From: Fimisoma avicola | Lineage (GTDB): Bacteria > Bacillota > Clostridia > Peptostreptococcales > Anaerovoracaceae | Assembly: GCA_018714945.1 (NCBI GenBank) | Contig: DVMO01000052.1 | Span: 1-39,843 of the forward strand | DNA: 39,843 nucleotides | Direction of reading: 5' to 3' | Shown here: positions 23,262 through 29,818 of the stretch, piece by piece | How positions within the stretch are numbered: position 1 is the first letter of the stretch | Layout of the letters: every line of letters begins with the position of its first letter | The notes under the pieces: generated by a model | The model's input: the letters and a program-made list of their open reading frames with translations, nothing else | Told to the model about the DNA's origin: nothing | Database searches by the model: none | Made by a program: the position numbers and the translations under genes

Positions 23262-23900
23262 CTATTTGTCTTCCTGACCTTTTACAGCGTACTGAACGCG
23301 TACCAGTCCGCCTTTGTTTCCAGGTACTGCGCCCTTTACGAGCATCAGGTTTCTGTCTTCGATAACTTTTACCAGGACTACATTCTGTACTGTAACGGTA
23401 TCTCTTCCGGTTCTTCCAGGGGCCTTGTTGCCCTTGAACACTCTTGAAGGATAGGTACCGGCAGCCAGTGCTCCGGCCAGTCTCTTATGCTTGGAACCGT
23501 GGGTCATAGGGCCTCTGTGATGTCCGTGTCTCTTGATGTTGCCCTGAGTACCTTTACCTTTGGATACTCCTGTGATGTCCAGTTTCTTTCCTTCTTCAAA
23601 TTCCGCTACGGTGATCACCTGTCCCACTTCGTAGGTCTCGCCCTCTTCAACTCTGAATTCAGCAAGGTACTTTTTGGTGCTCACGCCGGCCTTTTCAAAA
23701 TGTCCGGTCAGCGGCTTGTTTACTCTCTGAGGTTTCTGGTCTTCAAAACCTACCTGTACGGCGTTGTAGCCGTCTGTCTCCACCGTTTTTACCTGAGTAA
23801 CTACTTCAGGACCGGCTTCGATAACTGTTACGGGAACTACATTCCCATCTGCGTCGAAGATCTGGGTCATTCCCAGCTTCTTGCCTAAGATCATTTTCAT
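23262..23900 (-). CDS. rplC: 50S ribosomal protein L3
   Basis: 212 residues. Seen: MILGKKLGMTQIFDADGNVV, PVTVIEAGPEVVTQVKT, and the core tip region KGTQGNIKRHGHHRGPMTHG with HKRLAGALAAGTYPSRVFKG. The ATG at 23900 lies 8 nt after GGAG; a reading frame open further upstream into the spacer has no ribosome binding site and no L3 homology. An unusually long 196-nt spacer separates it from rpsJ. Confidence 0.97.
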   Translation of the reverse strand: MKMILGKKLGMTQIFDADGNVVPVTVIEAGPEVVTQVKTVETDGYNAVQVGFEDQKPQRVNKPLTGHFEKAGVSTKKYLAEFRVEEGETYEVGQVITVAEFEEGKKLDITGVSKGKGTQGNIKRHGHHRGPMTHGSKHKRLAGALAAGTYPSRVFKGNKAPGRTGRDTVTVQNVVLVKVIEDRNLMLVKGAVPGNKGGLVRVQYAVKGQEDK

Positions 23901-24096
23901 ATTTTCTTCTCCTTTTCTTACATTGGAACGCTCTGGTTTGGAGAGACCTGACCCGGTCTGCTGAAAGCAGGCTGCCGGAATGTTCCCGGTCTGTGCTGGC
24001 AAAATATGTGCGGCGGCTTTCCCTCTCATGCGTTCTTACTAAGGGAGATTTCCCTTCTTGGTGTTTGTGCGTTTTGCTGGCGCATCCCGTCTGTGC
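23901..24096 (-). other. 196-nt structured spacer between rpsJ and rplC
   Basis: Most gaps in this operon are 10-30 nt; this one is 196. It contains a hairpin AAGGGA/TCCCTT (24041-24046 with 24051-24056), a CTCT/AGAG hairpin near the rplC ribosome binding site, and three similar AGCA(CA)GAC(C)GGG units on the minus strand. No gene is seen. A translational or processing control site for the rplC-rplD part is possible. Confidence 0.45.
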
Positions 24097-24408
24097 TTAC
24101 AGCTTGATCTCAATGTCTACGCCTGCAGGCAGGTCCAGCTTGGTCAGCGCATCTGTAGTCTTGAGAGTTGCGTTTGTGATGTCGATGAGTCTCTTGTGAG
24201 TCCTCTGTTCAAACTGCTCTCTGGAGTCTTTGTACTTGTGTACAGCTCTCAAGATAGTAACAACTTCTTTCTCTGTAGGGAGCGGAATAGGTCCGGAAAC
24301 ATCTGCGCCGGTCTTTTTGGCCGTCTCTACGATCTTTGCTGCTGACTGATCCAGCAAAGCGTGGTCATAAGCTTTCAGTTTGATTCTGATTTTCTGTAAT
24401 TCGCTCAT
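24097..24408 (-). CDS. rpsJ: 30S ribosomal protein S10
   Basis: 103 residues, S10 (NusE), a 30S head protein that also joins the NusB antitermination complex. Seen: KIRIKLKAYDHALLDQSAAK, GADVSGPIPLPTEKEVVTIL, and HKYKDSREQFEQRTHKRLID. First gene of the S10-spc-alpha operon, with AGGAGG 7 nt upstream of ATG 24408. A ~260-nt leader and a strong promoter precede it. Confidence 0.98.
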   Translation of the reverse strand: MSELQKIRIKLKAYDHALLDQSAAKIVETAKKTGADVSGPIPLPTEKEVVTILRAVHKYKDSREQFEQRTHKRLIDITNATLKTTDALTKLDLPAGVDIEIKL

Positions 24409-24670
24409 TTTGTTCCTCCTGATAATTTTGTACTGTTTTCGCTATGCTTGTACAAGGGACTCTTGATGCCCTGTTTTTCAACGCGTACGGTGGTTGCCCG
24501 CCCTCTGGCGGGCGTTTCGCTTGCTTTGTACACGCTGCCGTGTGTTTTTATATTTTGCCCACACAGCAAAAAACCGGCGAATCCCTCCGCCCTCATCGAG
24601 TGAGGACATGCTCGGCGGAAATTACCTGATAGCCCAGCAACTTCCCGCTTCATCGCCTTTTTTCACAAGC
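24409..24670 (-). promoter_or_regulatory. Long structured 5' leader of the S10-spc-alpha operon
   Basis: About 260 nt between the expected transcription start and rpsJ. Reading in the direction of transcription: hairpin A (24619-24586, TCCGC/GCGGA outside CCTCA/TGAGG); a competing 4-bp stem GGCG/CGCC (24591-24576) that shares bases with A and is followed by six T (24573-24568), like a weak attenuator; a GC-rich 7-bp hairpin GCCCGCC/GGCGGGC with 4-nt loop (24513-24496); and a TTGTAC/GTACAA stem (24455-24428) just before the rpsJ ribosome binding site. The mutually exclusive pairing suggests attenuation control. No known leader family is recognised with confidence. Confidence 0.6.
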
Positions 24671-24676
24671 TATTAC

Positions 24677-24705
24677 AGTATATATTACCTCGGATTTTTT
24701 TTCAA
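24677..24705 (-). promoter_or_regulatory. Promoter of the ribosomal protein operon
   Basis: TTGAAA (24705-24700), 17-nt spacer, TATACT (24682-24677) on the minus strand. Immediately upstream (24711-24765) phased A and T tracts form an UP-element-like region, as expected for a highly expressed ribosomal operon. Predicted transcription start is near 24670. Confidence 0.85.
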
Positions 24706-24789
24706 GGGAAAATTTTGATTTTTTTAGATTTTTTGAAAATTTTTCGAGTATTTGCAAGGTTTTTGAAGGATATACGCTAACACTCATCC

Positions 24790-24985
24790 TGGTGTTTTCT
24801 TTTTGTGGACCTGGCGGGTTGTCTGCCTGATCATGTCGACGGAACAGGCGGTCAAACGAGGCGCGCTGCGGCCGACCGGCGTACCCGGAGGGCATACGGC
24901 CGCGGATGATGGTGCGGCGGACGAATGTTGCGGGCTGCCATAGTAGGCTGACAAGCTGGCATGCGTCCCCTGCAAGGATTATAAG
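24790..24985. other. GC-rich island of unknown nature
   Basis: About 200 bases with clearly higher GC than the flanking AT-rich promoter and the rest of the spacer, with CGGCCG-like and GCGGCGG runs. It is open in more than one frame (for example minus 24784-24975) but no frame has a ribosome binding site or a family I can recognise. It may be a remnant of a horizontally acquired or transposable sequence, or a structured RNA. Nothing firmer can be supported. Confidence 0.4.
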
Positions 24986-24990
24986 ATTCC

Positions 24991-25028
24991 AAAAATTGTA
25001 AGGTCCGGTGGTGACCACCGGACCTTAC
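24991..25028 (-). terminator. Very strong hairpin followed by a short T-tract
   Basis: GTAAGGTCCGGTGG (24998-25011) and its perfect 14-bp inverse (25015-25028) with a 3-nt loop. On the minus strand it is followed by AATTTTT. It looks like a rho-independent terminator for a minus-strand transcript arising in 25030-25460, or a second terminator for psuG; there is no gene directly before it. Confidence 0.55.
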
Positions 25029-25320
25029 TACACCTAAAACAAGGGAAAATATCCCTACAGGGGGACTGACTACACCGGAATACAGCTTTTAGGCAATTTC
25101 AGGGGGAGTGAAGATAGCTTTCGCATGCAAATTTTGACAAGTTTACTTGTCAAAATAGTCAAAGTCCAGCGAAAAATACGCTTCACTCCCTTTCAGTAAT
25201 CCCCCTAAATGCCCTGATCTAAGGGAATCAGGTGGAGGTGTTCCCCCTGGATAAAGACAATCGCTTATTTTCGGTGTAGTCGTTCCCTCCGGATCTGGCA
25301 AAACATAAGCTTCAGGGGGA
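25026..25320. repeat. Palindrome-rich element (MITE-like or structured RNA)
   Basis: Nested inverted repeats: GACTACACCG at 25068-25077 with its inverse at 25272-25281 (extending imperfectly to about 20 bp); GGGAGTGAAG at 25103-25112 with 25181-25190; TTTCGC at 25119-25124 with 25169-25174; and a central 12-bp palindrome ATTTTGACAAGT at 25131-25142 with 25145-25156. Five copies of CAGGGGGA or its inverse occur at 25058, 25100, 25200, 25242 and 25313 (the third lacks the last base). A CCTGAT/ATCAGG hairpin lies at 25213-25232. There is no gene inside. The concentric stems fold into one long cruciform or RNA hairpin. Confidence 0.6.
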
Positions 25321-25463
25321 GACCCCCTTGCCTCAGATGGGGATTTCTACGGCAGGGTCTCAGCCGGTATTGACGGAAAATCTGTTTTCTCTGTATCTTG
25401 TCAACAAATCTCTGGCTTTTTGGGATTTAATTGTAAGTTTTTGGTGCAGATGGACAAAAATTC

Positions 25464-25514
25464 AAAAAAATAAGAAATCTGTCAAAGGATCCCGTGGATC
25501 CTTTGACAGATTTC
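25464..25514 (-). terminator. Terminator of the pseudouridine operon
   Basis: A perfect 19-bp inverted repeat (25474-25492 with 25496-25514, 3-nt loop) followed on the minus strand by TTATTTTTTT (25473-25464). It lies about 100 nt after the psuG stop. Confidence 0.85.
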
Positions 25515-25613
25515 ATCAAAAGGCGAGCTGTCAAGTCAAGTGCAACACAGCAGAAAAAAACTTCAGCAGGTGAACTCCACCCAGGGCCTTTGTAAGTCCG
25601 CCGGCCGTCTTCC
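25515..25613 (-). other. psuG downstream spacer with possible transposase-tail remnant
   Basis: Read on the minus strand, a short frame ends in LLKFFSAVLHLT followed by TGA, with TTGCACTTGACTTGACA over the stop. This resembles from memory the extreme 3' end of IS30-like elements, where the terminal repeat overlaps the transposase end. No other part of such an element is present, so this is at most a relic. Confidence 0.25.
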
Positions 25614-26522
25614 CTATTTTATATTGCACGCGATCTTTGAACCGATGTCTGCGTTGTTGAGTACCAGCTTGATATTGGCTTCAAGGCTCCTGCCTTCGGT
25701 CAGGTCTTTTACCCTTGAGAGCAGGAACGGGGTGATGTCCTTGCCTTTAACTCCCTGCTCCTCGGCCTCTCTGATGGCCTCGTCGATCACGCCATTGATC
25801 TCGTCAGCCGGGATCTGGTCTGCTTCAGGTATCGGGCAGGTTACCAGGATACCGCCTTTGAGTCCCAGTTCCTCTTTCATGGAAATGAGCGCACCGATCT
25901 CCTCAGGAGTATCCAGGCGGCAGTTGGCCTTTTCACCGCTGGATCTGCTGTAGAAAGCCGGGATCTCGTCGGTTCCGTATGCGATCACAGGGACTCCGGA
26001 AGTTTCCAGATATTCCAGTGTAGCCGGAATATCCAGGATCGCCTTTGCACCTGCACATACCACTGTCACATCCGTCATTTTCAGTTCCTCAAGGTCAGCT
26101 GAAATGTCGAAGCTCTCGCCGGCTCCTCTGTGTACACCGCCGATGCCGCCTGTCACAAACAGTTTGATGCCTGCCATATGGGCGGCAATCATGGTTCCTG
26201 CCACCGTGGTCGCACCGTCCATCTTCTTTGAGATGACCAGAGGGAAATCCCTGCGGCTTACTTTCATCACATTTTCAGCATGAGCCATGTATTCTATTTC
26301 TTCTTTTGTCATACCTATCTTGATCCTGCCGTTTAAGATGCCTATGGTAGCCGGAACTGCTCCGTTGCCCCTTATGACATCTTCAACAGCCAGAGCTGTC
26401 TCAACATTTTTCGGATAAGGCATCCCGTGGGCGATTATGGTAGATTCCAAAGCCACCACCGGCTGACCTTCGTCGAGGGCTTTCGCCACTTCCGGATTCA
26501 CATCCAAATAATTATCATACAT
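25614..26522 (-). CDS. psuG: Pseudouridine-5'-phosphate glycosidase
   Basis: 302 residues, full length for the PsuG/IndA family. It reversibly cleaves the C-glycosidic bond of pseudouridine 5'-phosphate to uracil and ribose 5-phosphate. Seen: VVALESTIIAHGMPYPKN with Glu26, a metal-site region GGIGGVHRGAGESFDISADL (125-144) and the CAGAKAILDIPATLEYLET block with the family's catalytic lysine (Lys160). ATG 26522 has GGAG 8 nt upstream and overlaps the end of psuK by 8 nt. A strong terminator follows at 25464-25514. Works directly with the kinase upstream. Confidence 0.96.
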   Translation of the reverse strand: MYDNYLDVNPEVAKALDEGQPVVALESTIIAHGMPYPKNVETALAVEDVIRGNGAVPATIGILNGRIKIGMTKEEIEYMAHAENVMKVSRRDFPLVISKKMDGATTVAGTMIAAHMAGIKLFVTGGIGGVHRGAGESFDISADLEELKMTDVTVVCAGAKAILDIPATLEYLETSGVPVIAYGTDEIPAFYSRSSGEKANCRLDTPEEIGALISMKEELGLKGGILVTCPIPEADQIPADEINGVIDEAIREAEEQGVKGKDITPFLLSRVKDLTEGRSLEANIKLVLNNADIGSKIACNIK

Positions 26523-27435
26523 CTGCAAGTCTCCTTTCAATTTCGTCTTTACTCATATTTTGATTAACGGCGCTGCTGCTTTCCATGGCTATAGCCGAAG
26601 CAGCCATGCCGTATCTGGCTATATCTCTTGTATCCATGTCCTCTTCCAGTCCCAGGAGTATGGCTGCCGAAAAACTGTCGCCTGCTCCGGTGGCGCTGCT
26701 GATCTTAACATGGCCGGGCCTTATGAAGCCTTCACAGTGCCTGTCCTTATAATATACGCCGTCCTTGTTAAGAGTGACGAACAGCCTGCCAACGCCCTGG
26801 TCTATGAACCACTGCCCTGCCCTTTTCAGGTCGTTTTCGCTTCTGATCTCCATTCCCGACAAGATCTCCGCTTCCATGACATTTGGCTTTATACAGGCAA
26901 ATTTTCCTATCACATCTTTTGCCTTGACCGCCTTGGCTGCGGATACGGGGTCCAGAAACAGCGGCACGGAGAAAAAGCGGTCAGTAACATAGCGGATAGT
27001 CTCTTCTTCCAGATTGCCATCGAGGGCGATCACTTTGGATTTTTCCAACACATTGCGGTTTTTTTCAATAAGATCCGGTGTGATGTGGCTGATTATATCC
27101 ATATCGCATATGGCCAGTTCCATATCATTGTCATGGTTCAGTATTGACAGATACATGGCCGAATTGCGTCCCTTGACGGATTGTATCAAGGATACATCAA
27201 CTCCCAGAGAGCGGAGATGCTCTCTGGCGCCTATTCCCATATGGTCGTCGCCTATGACGGATATCATGGCTACCTTTCCGCCCATCCTGGCCAGGTTTTC
27301 GGTGATATTCCGCCCTACCCCTCCGAAAGCCATCGTCACAGTCCCAGGATTGGAATCTTCTCGTCTCAATTCCGCAAAAGGGCTGCCTTCTATATCTATA
27401 TTTATCCCTCCGATTACGGTGATATCAGTCAACAA
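26515..27435 (-). CDS. psuK: Pseudouridine kinase (PfkB family)
   Basis: 306 residues, PfkB/ribokinase fold. Phosphorylates pseudouridine to its 5'-phosphate, the substrate of PsuG. Seen: DITVIGGINIDIEG at the N-terminus, the substrate-site GGVGRNITENLA (38-49), CIKPNVMEAE (181-190) and the anion-hole SSATGAGDSFSA (246-257) with catalytic Asp253. The start codon is a TTG at 27435, 8 nt after GGAGG (a second TTG follows at once); no ATG is near. It overlaps the kinase gene upstream by 11 nt and psuG by 8 nt, so the three are translationally coupled. Specificity is inferred from the psuG neighbour. Confidence 0.92.
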   Translation of the reverse strand: MLTDITVIGGINIDIEGSPFAELRREDSNPGTVTMAFGGVGRNITENLARMGGKVAMISVIGDDHMGIGAREHLRSLGVDVSLIQSVKGRNSAMYLSILNHDNDMELAICDMDIISHITPDLIEKNRNVLEKSKVIALDGNLEEETIRYVTDRFFSVPLFLDPVSAAKAVKAKDVIGKFACIKPNVMEAEILSGMEIRSENDLKRAGQWFIDQGVGRLFVTLNKDGVYYKDRHCEGFIRPGHVKISSATGAGDSFSAAILLGLEEDMDTRDIARYGMAASAIAMESSSAVNQNMSKDEIERRLADV

Positions 27436-29089
27436 ATATGCTGCCTCCTATGAATTCTCTCAAGATGGAATTGTTTACTATTATGGAATCATCCTCCACG
27501 GTCTCAAAAAACCTGAGGAAATTTAACATCCTTACAGCGTCGCCGAATTCCGGTTCGTCGGGGGTGACCTGTTCAAGCAAAGGCTTGGCATATTTTTTCA
27601 GCACGCTTATCTCATAAAGATGTACGGAATTAAACAGGACATCAGCCTCGTTGCTGAAAGGGAATATATTTTTATCCTCTCCCGCCCTGACTTTCGGCCA
27701 TGACCTGATGGTACTCTGAGCACTGTGCCCCCTGTATTTGTAATCCCTGACAAGCCTGCGCAGCATGCGGTGATCCGTTGTCACTATCCTGTTATGGCTG
27801 TCCATATTAAGCTGGGTTAGCGGGCTTATATATATCTTAAATTTCTGTTCCTTTGGTATCTCATGTGTAAGTATCTCGTTCAGCGCATGTATGCCTTCAA
27901 TGACTATCAGCTGATTGCTCCTTATGGAAGTTATCCTTTTTCCGAATATCTTCTTTCCGGTCATAAAGTCAAAAGTAGGCAGGTCTACAGTCTTTCCGGC
28001 CAGCAGATCCTTCATGTTCTGATTGAACAGGTTTATGTCAAGAGCTTCTATATCTTCATAATTCCTTTCGCCGTACTGATCCAGCGGCGTATCGGCCCGT
28101 TCAACAAAATAGTCGTCGGTCCCCATATACAGCGGATCCAGTCCGTTCACTCTCAGCTGGATGCACAGCCGCTGAGCAAAAGTCGTCTTGCCTGACGACG
28201 ATGGTCCGGCGATCAAAACGATCTTCCTGTTTTTCTTTATTATCATATCAGCTATCTCGATTATCTTCCTCTCGTGGAGGGCTTCGGAAAGCTGTATAAG
28301 GTCTTTTATCTTTCCATCTTCGATCTTTCTGTTAAGATCAGACACATAGTTTATCCCCATGAGCTTTCCCCAGTGGGTCTGTTCTCCGAAAGTCTGGTAC
28401 AGCATCTTTTCATCAGAATACTCCGGAATTTCTCCCGGCGATGAAAGCTGCGGAAAACGCAGCAGGACGCCGCGCCTGTACTTGCGCAGTTCAAAAATAT
28501 TCAGGTATCCTGTGGACGGCACCATCTGGCTATAGAAAAAATCCTTATAACCTGACAGCGAATAGAAAGGCACCTTTTTCATGGTGGGATTTTCTGCCAG
28601 AAGGGTTATCTTTTCCGGGCATCCCATTTCGGCAAACCTTGCCACAGCTTCTTCCTTGGTCAGTTCCTCTTTTATGAACGGTATGTCCTCATGGACCAGT
28701 TCCCGCATTCTCAGCTCTATGGCCTTGACATCTCTCTGATGGAGAAGCTCGCTGGATTTTATCTCTGTATACAGTCCCTGATTGATCGCATTTTCAATCT
28801 CAACCTCTACTTTCCCTATGACATCTTCTACTGCCTTAAGATATAACAATATAAGGCTGTTCTGATAGATCAGGCTGGCCGCCTGAGTACGCAGATCCAG
28901 GAACTCTACGGTACAATCTTTAGTAAAGCGGTATTCCAGGCTTTCTATCCTGTTATCTATCTTAGCAGCTACGACTATGTACGGAAGTTCCTGTCTGAAC
29001 CGCCGATACAGGTCCTGGGCAGTAGTTTCCTTTTGGACTTCAACTGTCTGTGGTCCGTCATGATATCCTTTGATGAGTTCTATCTTCAT
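27425..29089 (-). CDS. Nucleoside (uridine-like) kinase with TGS and ThrRS-type editing-like domains
   Basis: 554 residues. Order: N-terminal TGS-like ubiquitin-fold (1-65), a threonyl/alanyl-tRNA synthetase second-additional-domain-like region (about 70-220; HEDIPFIKEELTKEEAVARF and FELRKYRRGVLLRFP), then a phosphoribulokinase/uridine kinase domain with P-loop GPSSSGKT (295-302), YMGTDDYF and VIEGIHALNE. This fusion is common in Clostridia and annotated as nucleoside kinase. In this operon it would phosphorylate uridine or a related nucleoside, linking pseudouridine and pyrimidine salvage. ATG 29089 has AAGGGGG upstream. The role of the tRNA-synthetase-like half is unknown. Confidence 0.88.
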   Translation of the reverse strand: MKIELIKGYHDGPQTVEVQKETTAQDLYRRFRQELPYIVVAAKIDNRIESLEYRFTKDCTVEFLDLRTQAASLIYQNSLILLYLKAVEDVIGKVEVEIENAINQGLYTEIKSSELLHQRDVKAIELRMRELVHEDIPFIKEELTKEEAVARFAEMGCPEKITLLAENPTMKKVPFYSLSGYKDFFYSQMVPSTGYLNIFELRKYRRGVLLRFPQLSSPGEIPEYSDEKMLYQTFGEQTHWGKLMGINYVSDLNRKIEDGKIKDLIQLSEALHERKIIEIADMIIKKNRKIVLIAGPSSSGKTTFAQRLCIQLRVNGLDPLYMGTDDYFVERADTPLDQYGERNYEDIEALDINLFNQNMKDLLAGKTVDLPTFDFMTGKKIFGKRITSIRSNQLIVIEGIHALNEILTHEIPKEQKFKIYISPLTQLNMDSHNRIVTTDHRMLRRLVRDYKYRGHSAQSTIRSWPKVRAGEDKNIFPFSNEADVLFNSVHLYEISVLKKYAKPLLEQVTPDEPEFGDAVRMLNFLRFFETVEDDSIIVNNSILREFIGGSIFVD

Positions 29090-29111
29090 ACAGGCGCCCC
29101 CTTATATGATC

Positions 29112-29126
29112 TTATCAATATGATAA
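29112..29126. promoter_or_regulatory. TTATCA-ATA-TGATAA palindrome upstream of the pseudouridine operon
   Basis: A perfect 6-bp-arm palindrome 23-37 nt upstream of the kinase ATG, over a possible -10 (TTATCA/TATCAT) with TTGCCC at 16-19 nt spacing. Candidate operator for the operon. Confidence 0.35.
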
Positions 29127-29224
29127 CATAAAAAATCTGTCTATGGGCAAAATACTTTGAGGGATACCTCGTCAGCGCATTATCGGCGCGCTTTTGAGCT
29201 GTATCCGCGAAAGGAGTGATCTAT

Positions 29225-29419
29225 TTGAAAACATTGATCCTGATATTGATGATAATAGGCGGAATCAACTGGGGACTTATTGGTTTTTTCAACTTTAATC
29301 TTGTCACATGGATATTTGGAGCTGATCTTGCGATAGTATCGAGGATGATCTTTGCCATTGTAGGACTGGCTTCTCTGGCCGGAATCACCTTTCTTTTCAA
29401 AGATGAACGGCGGGCCTGA
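29225..29419 (+). CDS. DUF378 family small membrane protein
   Basis: 64 residues, two transmembrane helices (about 2-24 and 32-54) with the family motif IGGINWGLIGFFNFNLV at residues 10-26. Function unknown; the family (YuzA-like) is widespread in Bacillota. The start is taken as TTG 29225, 8 nt after AAAGGAG; the GTG three codons earlier overlaps the AAAGGAG itself. It is one of only three plus-strand genes and is closed by the hairpin at 29425-29463. Confidence 0.85.
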   Translation: MKTLILILMIIGGINWGLIGFFNFNLVTWIFGADLAIVSRMIFAIVGLASLAGITFLFKDERRA

Positions 29420-29424
29420 AACCG

Positions 29425-29463
29425 CTTAAAGTATGGGGAACATATAATTCCCCATACTTTAAG
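29425..29463. terminator. Bidirectional terminator hairpin between convergent genes
   Basis: A perfect 16-bp stem (29425-29440 with 29448-29463) and a 7-nt loop, placed between the DUF378 gene and the convergent YdbC-like gene. No T-run follows on either strand, but the AT-rich base of the stem and position fit a shared terminator. Confidence 0.7.
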
Positions 29464-29468
29464 GCCAG

Positions 29469-29717
29469 TTAATTATCCTTATTATCCTCTTCATCCAGAT
29501 ACTTATTCAGCAGTCCGGCAAGTACAGCCGCTTCTTCGCGGCGCAGGGTGATCCCTCTGCTCATATGTTCATGTCTGGGATCCCAGTCTCTGATGTCAAG
29601 TTTGGCCGGATTGCCGTTCCATTCCACAAGATTTATTTCCTTTTTCCATCCTGTGGGATATGTTCCTATCACTCCGATATGTTCCTTGATCTCAAAGGAA
29701 AAATCATCGCCTCTCAA
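29469..29717 (-). CDS. YdbC/PC4-like single-stranded nucleic acid-binding protein
   Basis: 82 residues, the YdbC family, related in fold to the eukaryotic transcription coactivator PC4 and thought to bind single-stranded DNA. The family core is clear: FSFEIKEHIGVIGTYPTGWK, KEINLVEWNGNPAKLDIRDW and DPRHEHMSRGITLRREEA. The start is taken as TTG 29717, 6 nt after AAAGGAG; upstream ATG/TTG options lack a ribosome binding site and would add residues outside the family. It lies between the DUF378 terminator and the aminotransferase gene. Confidence 0.87.
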   Translation of the reverse strand: MRGDDFSFEIKEHIGVIGTYPTGWKKEINLVEWNGNPAKLDIRDWDPRHEHMSRGITLRREEAAVLAGLLNKYLDEEDNKDN

Positions 29718-29818
29718 TGTTGTCTCCTTTCCAAAAAACAGTTCTTCCCTTTGCATGGTCAGTTTACCATTTCTGGAAAAAAATGTCAATTATTTTTCAG
29801 GATTTCCCGAAGAGAGAC

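Noticed and set aside
23901..24029. Upstream extension of rplC by 43 residues
   Set aside because: L3 homology and a good ribosome binding site begin at ATG 23900; the extension covers the structured spacer.
24405..24653. 82-residue open frame through the S10 leader, overlapping the rpsJ start
   Set aside because: No ribosome binding site of note, composition unlike the neighbouring proteins, and it runs through stable hairpins of the leader. The region fits a structured leader better.
24784..24975. Minus-strand 63-residue frame in the GC-rich island
   Set aside because: No ribosome binding site, overlapping alternative open frames, no family resemblance; openness is explained by GC content.
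25540..25953. 137-residue plus-strand open frame over the psuG 3' end
   Set aside because: Antisense to psuG for most of its length and starts in the terminator region without a ribosome binding site.
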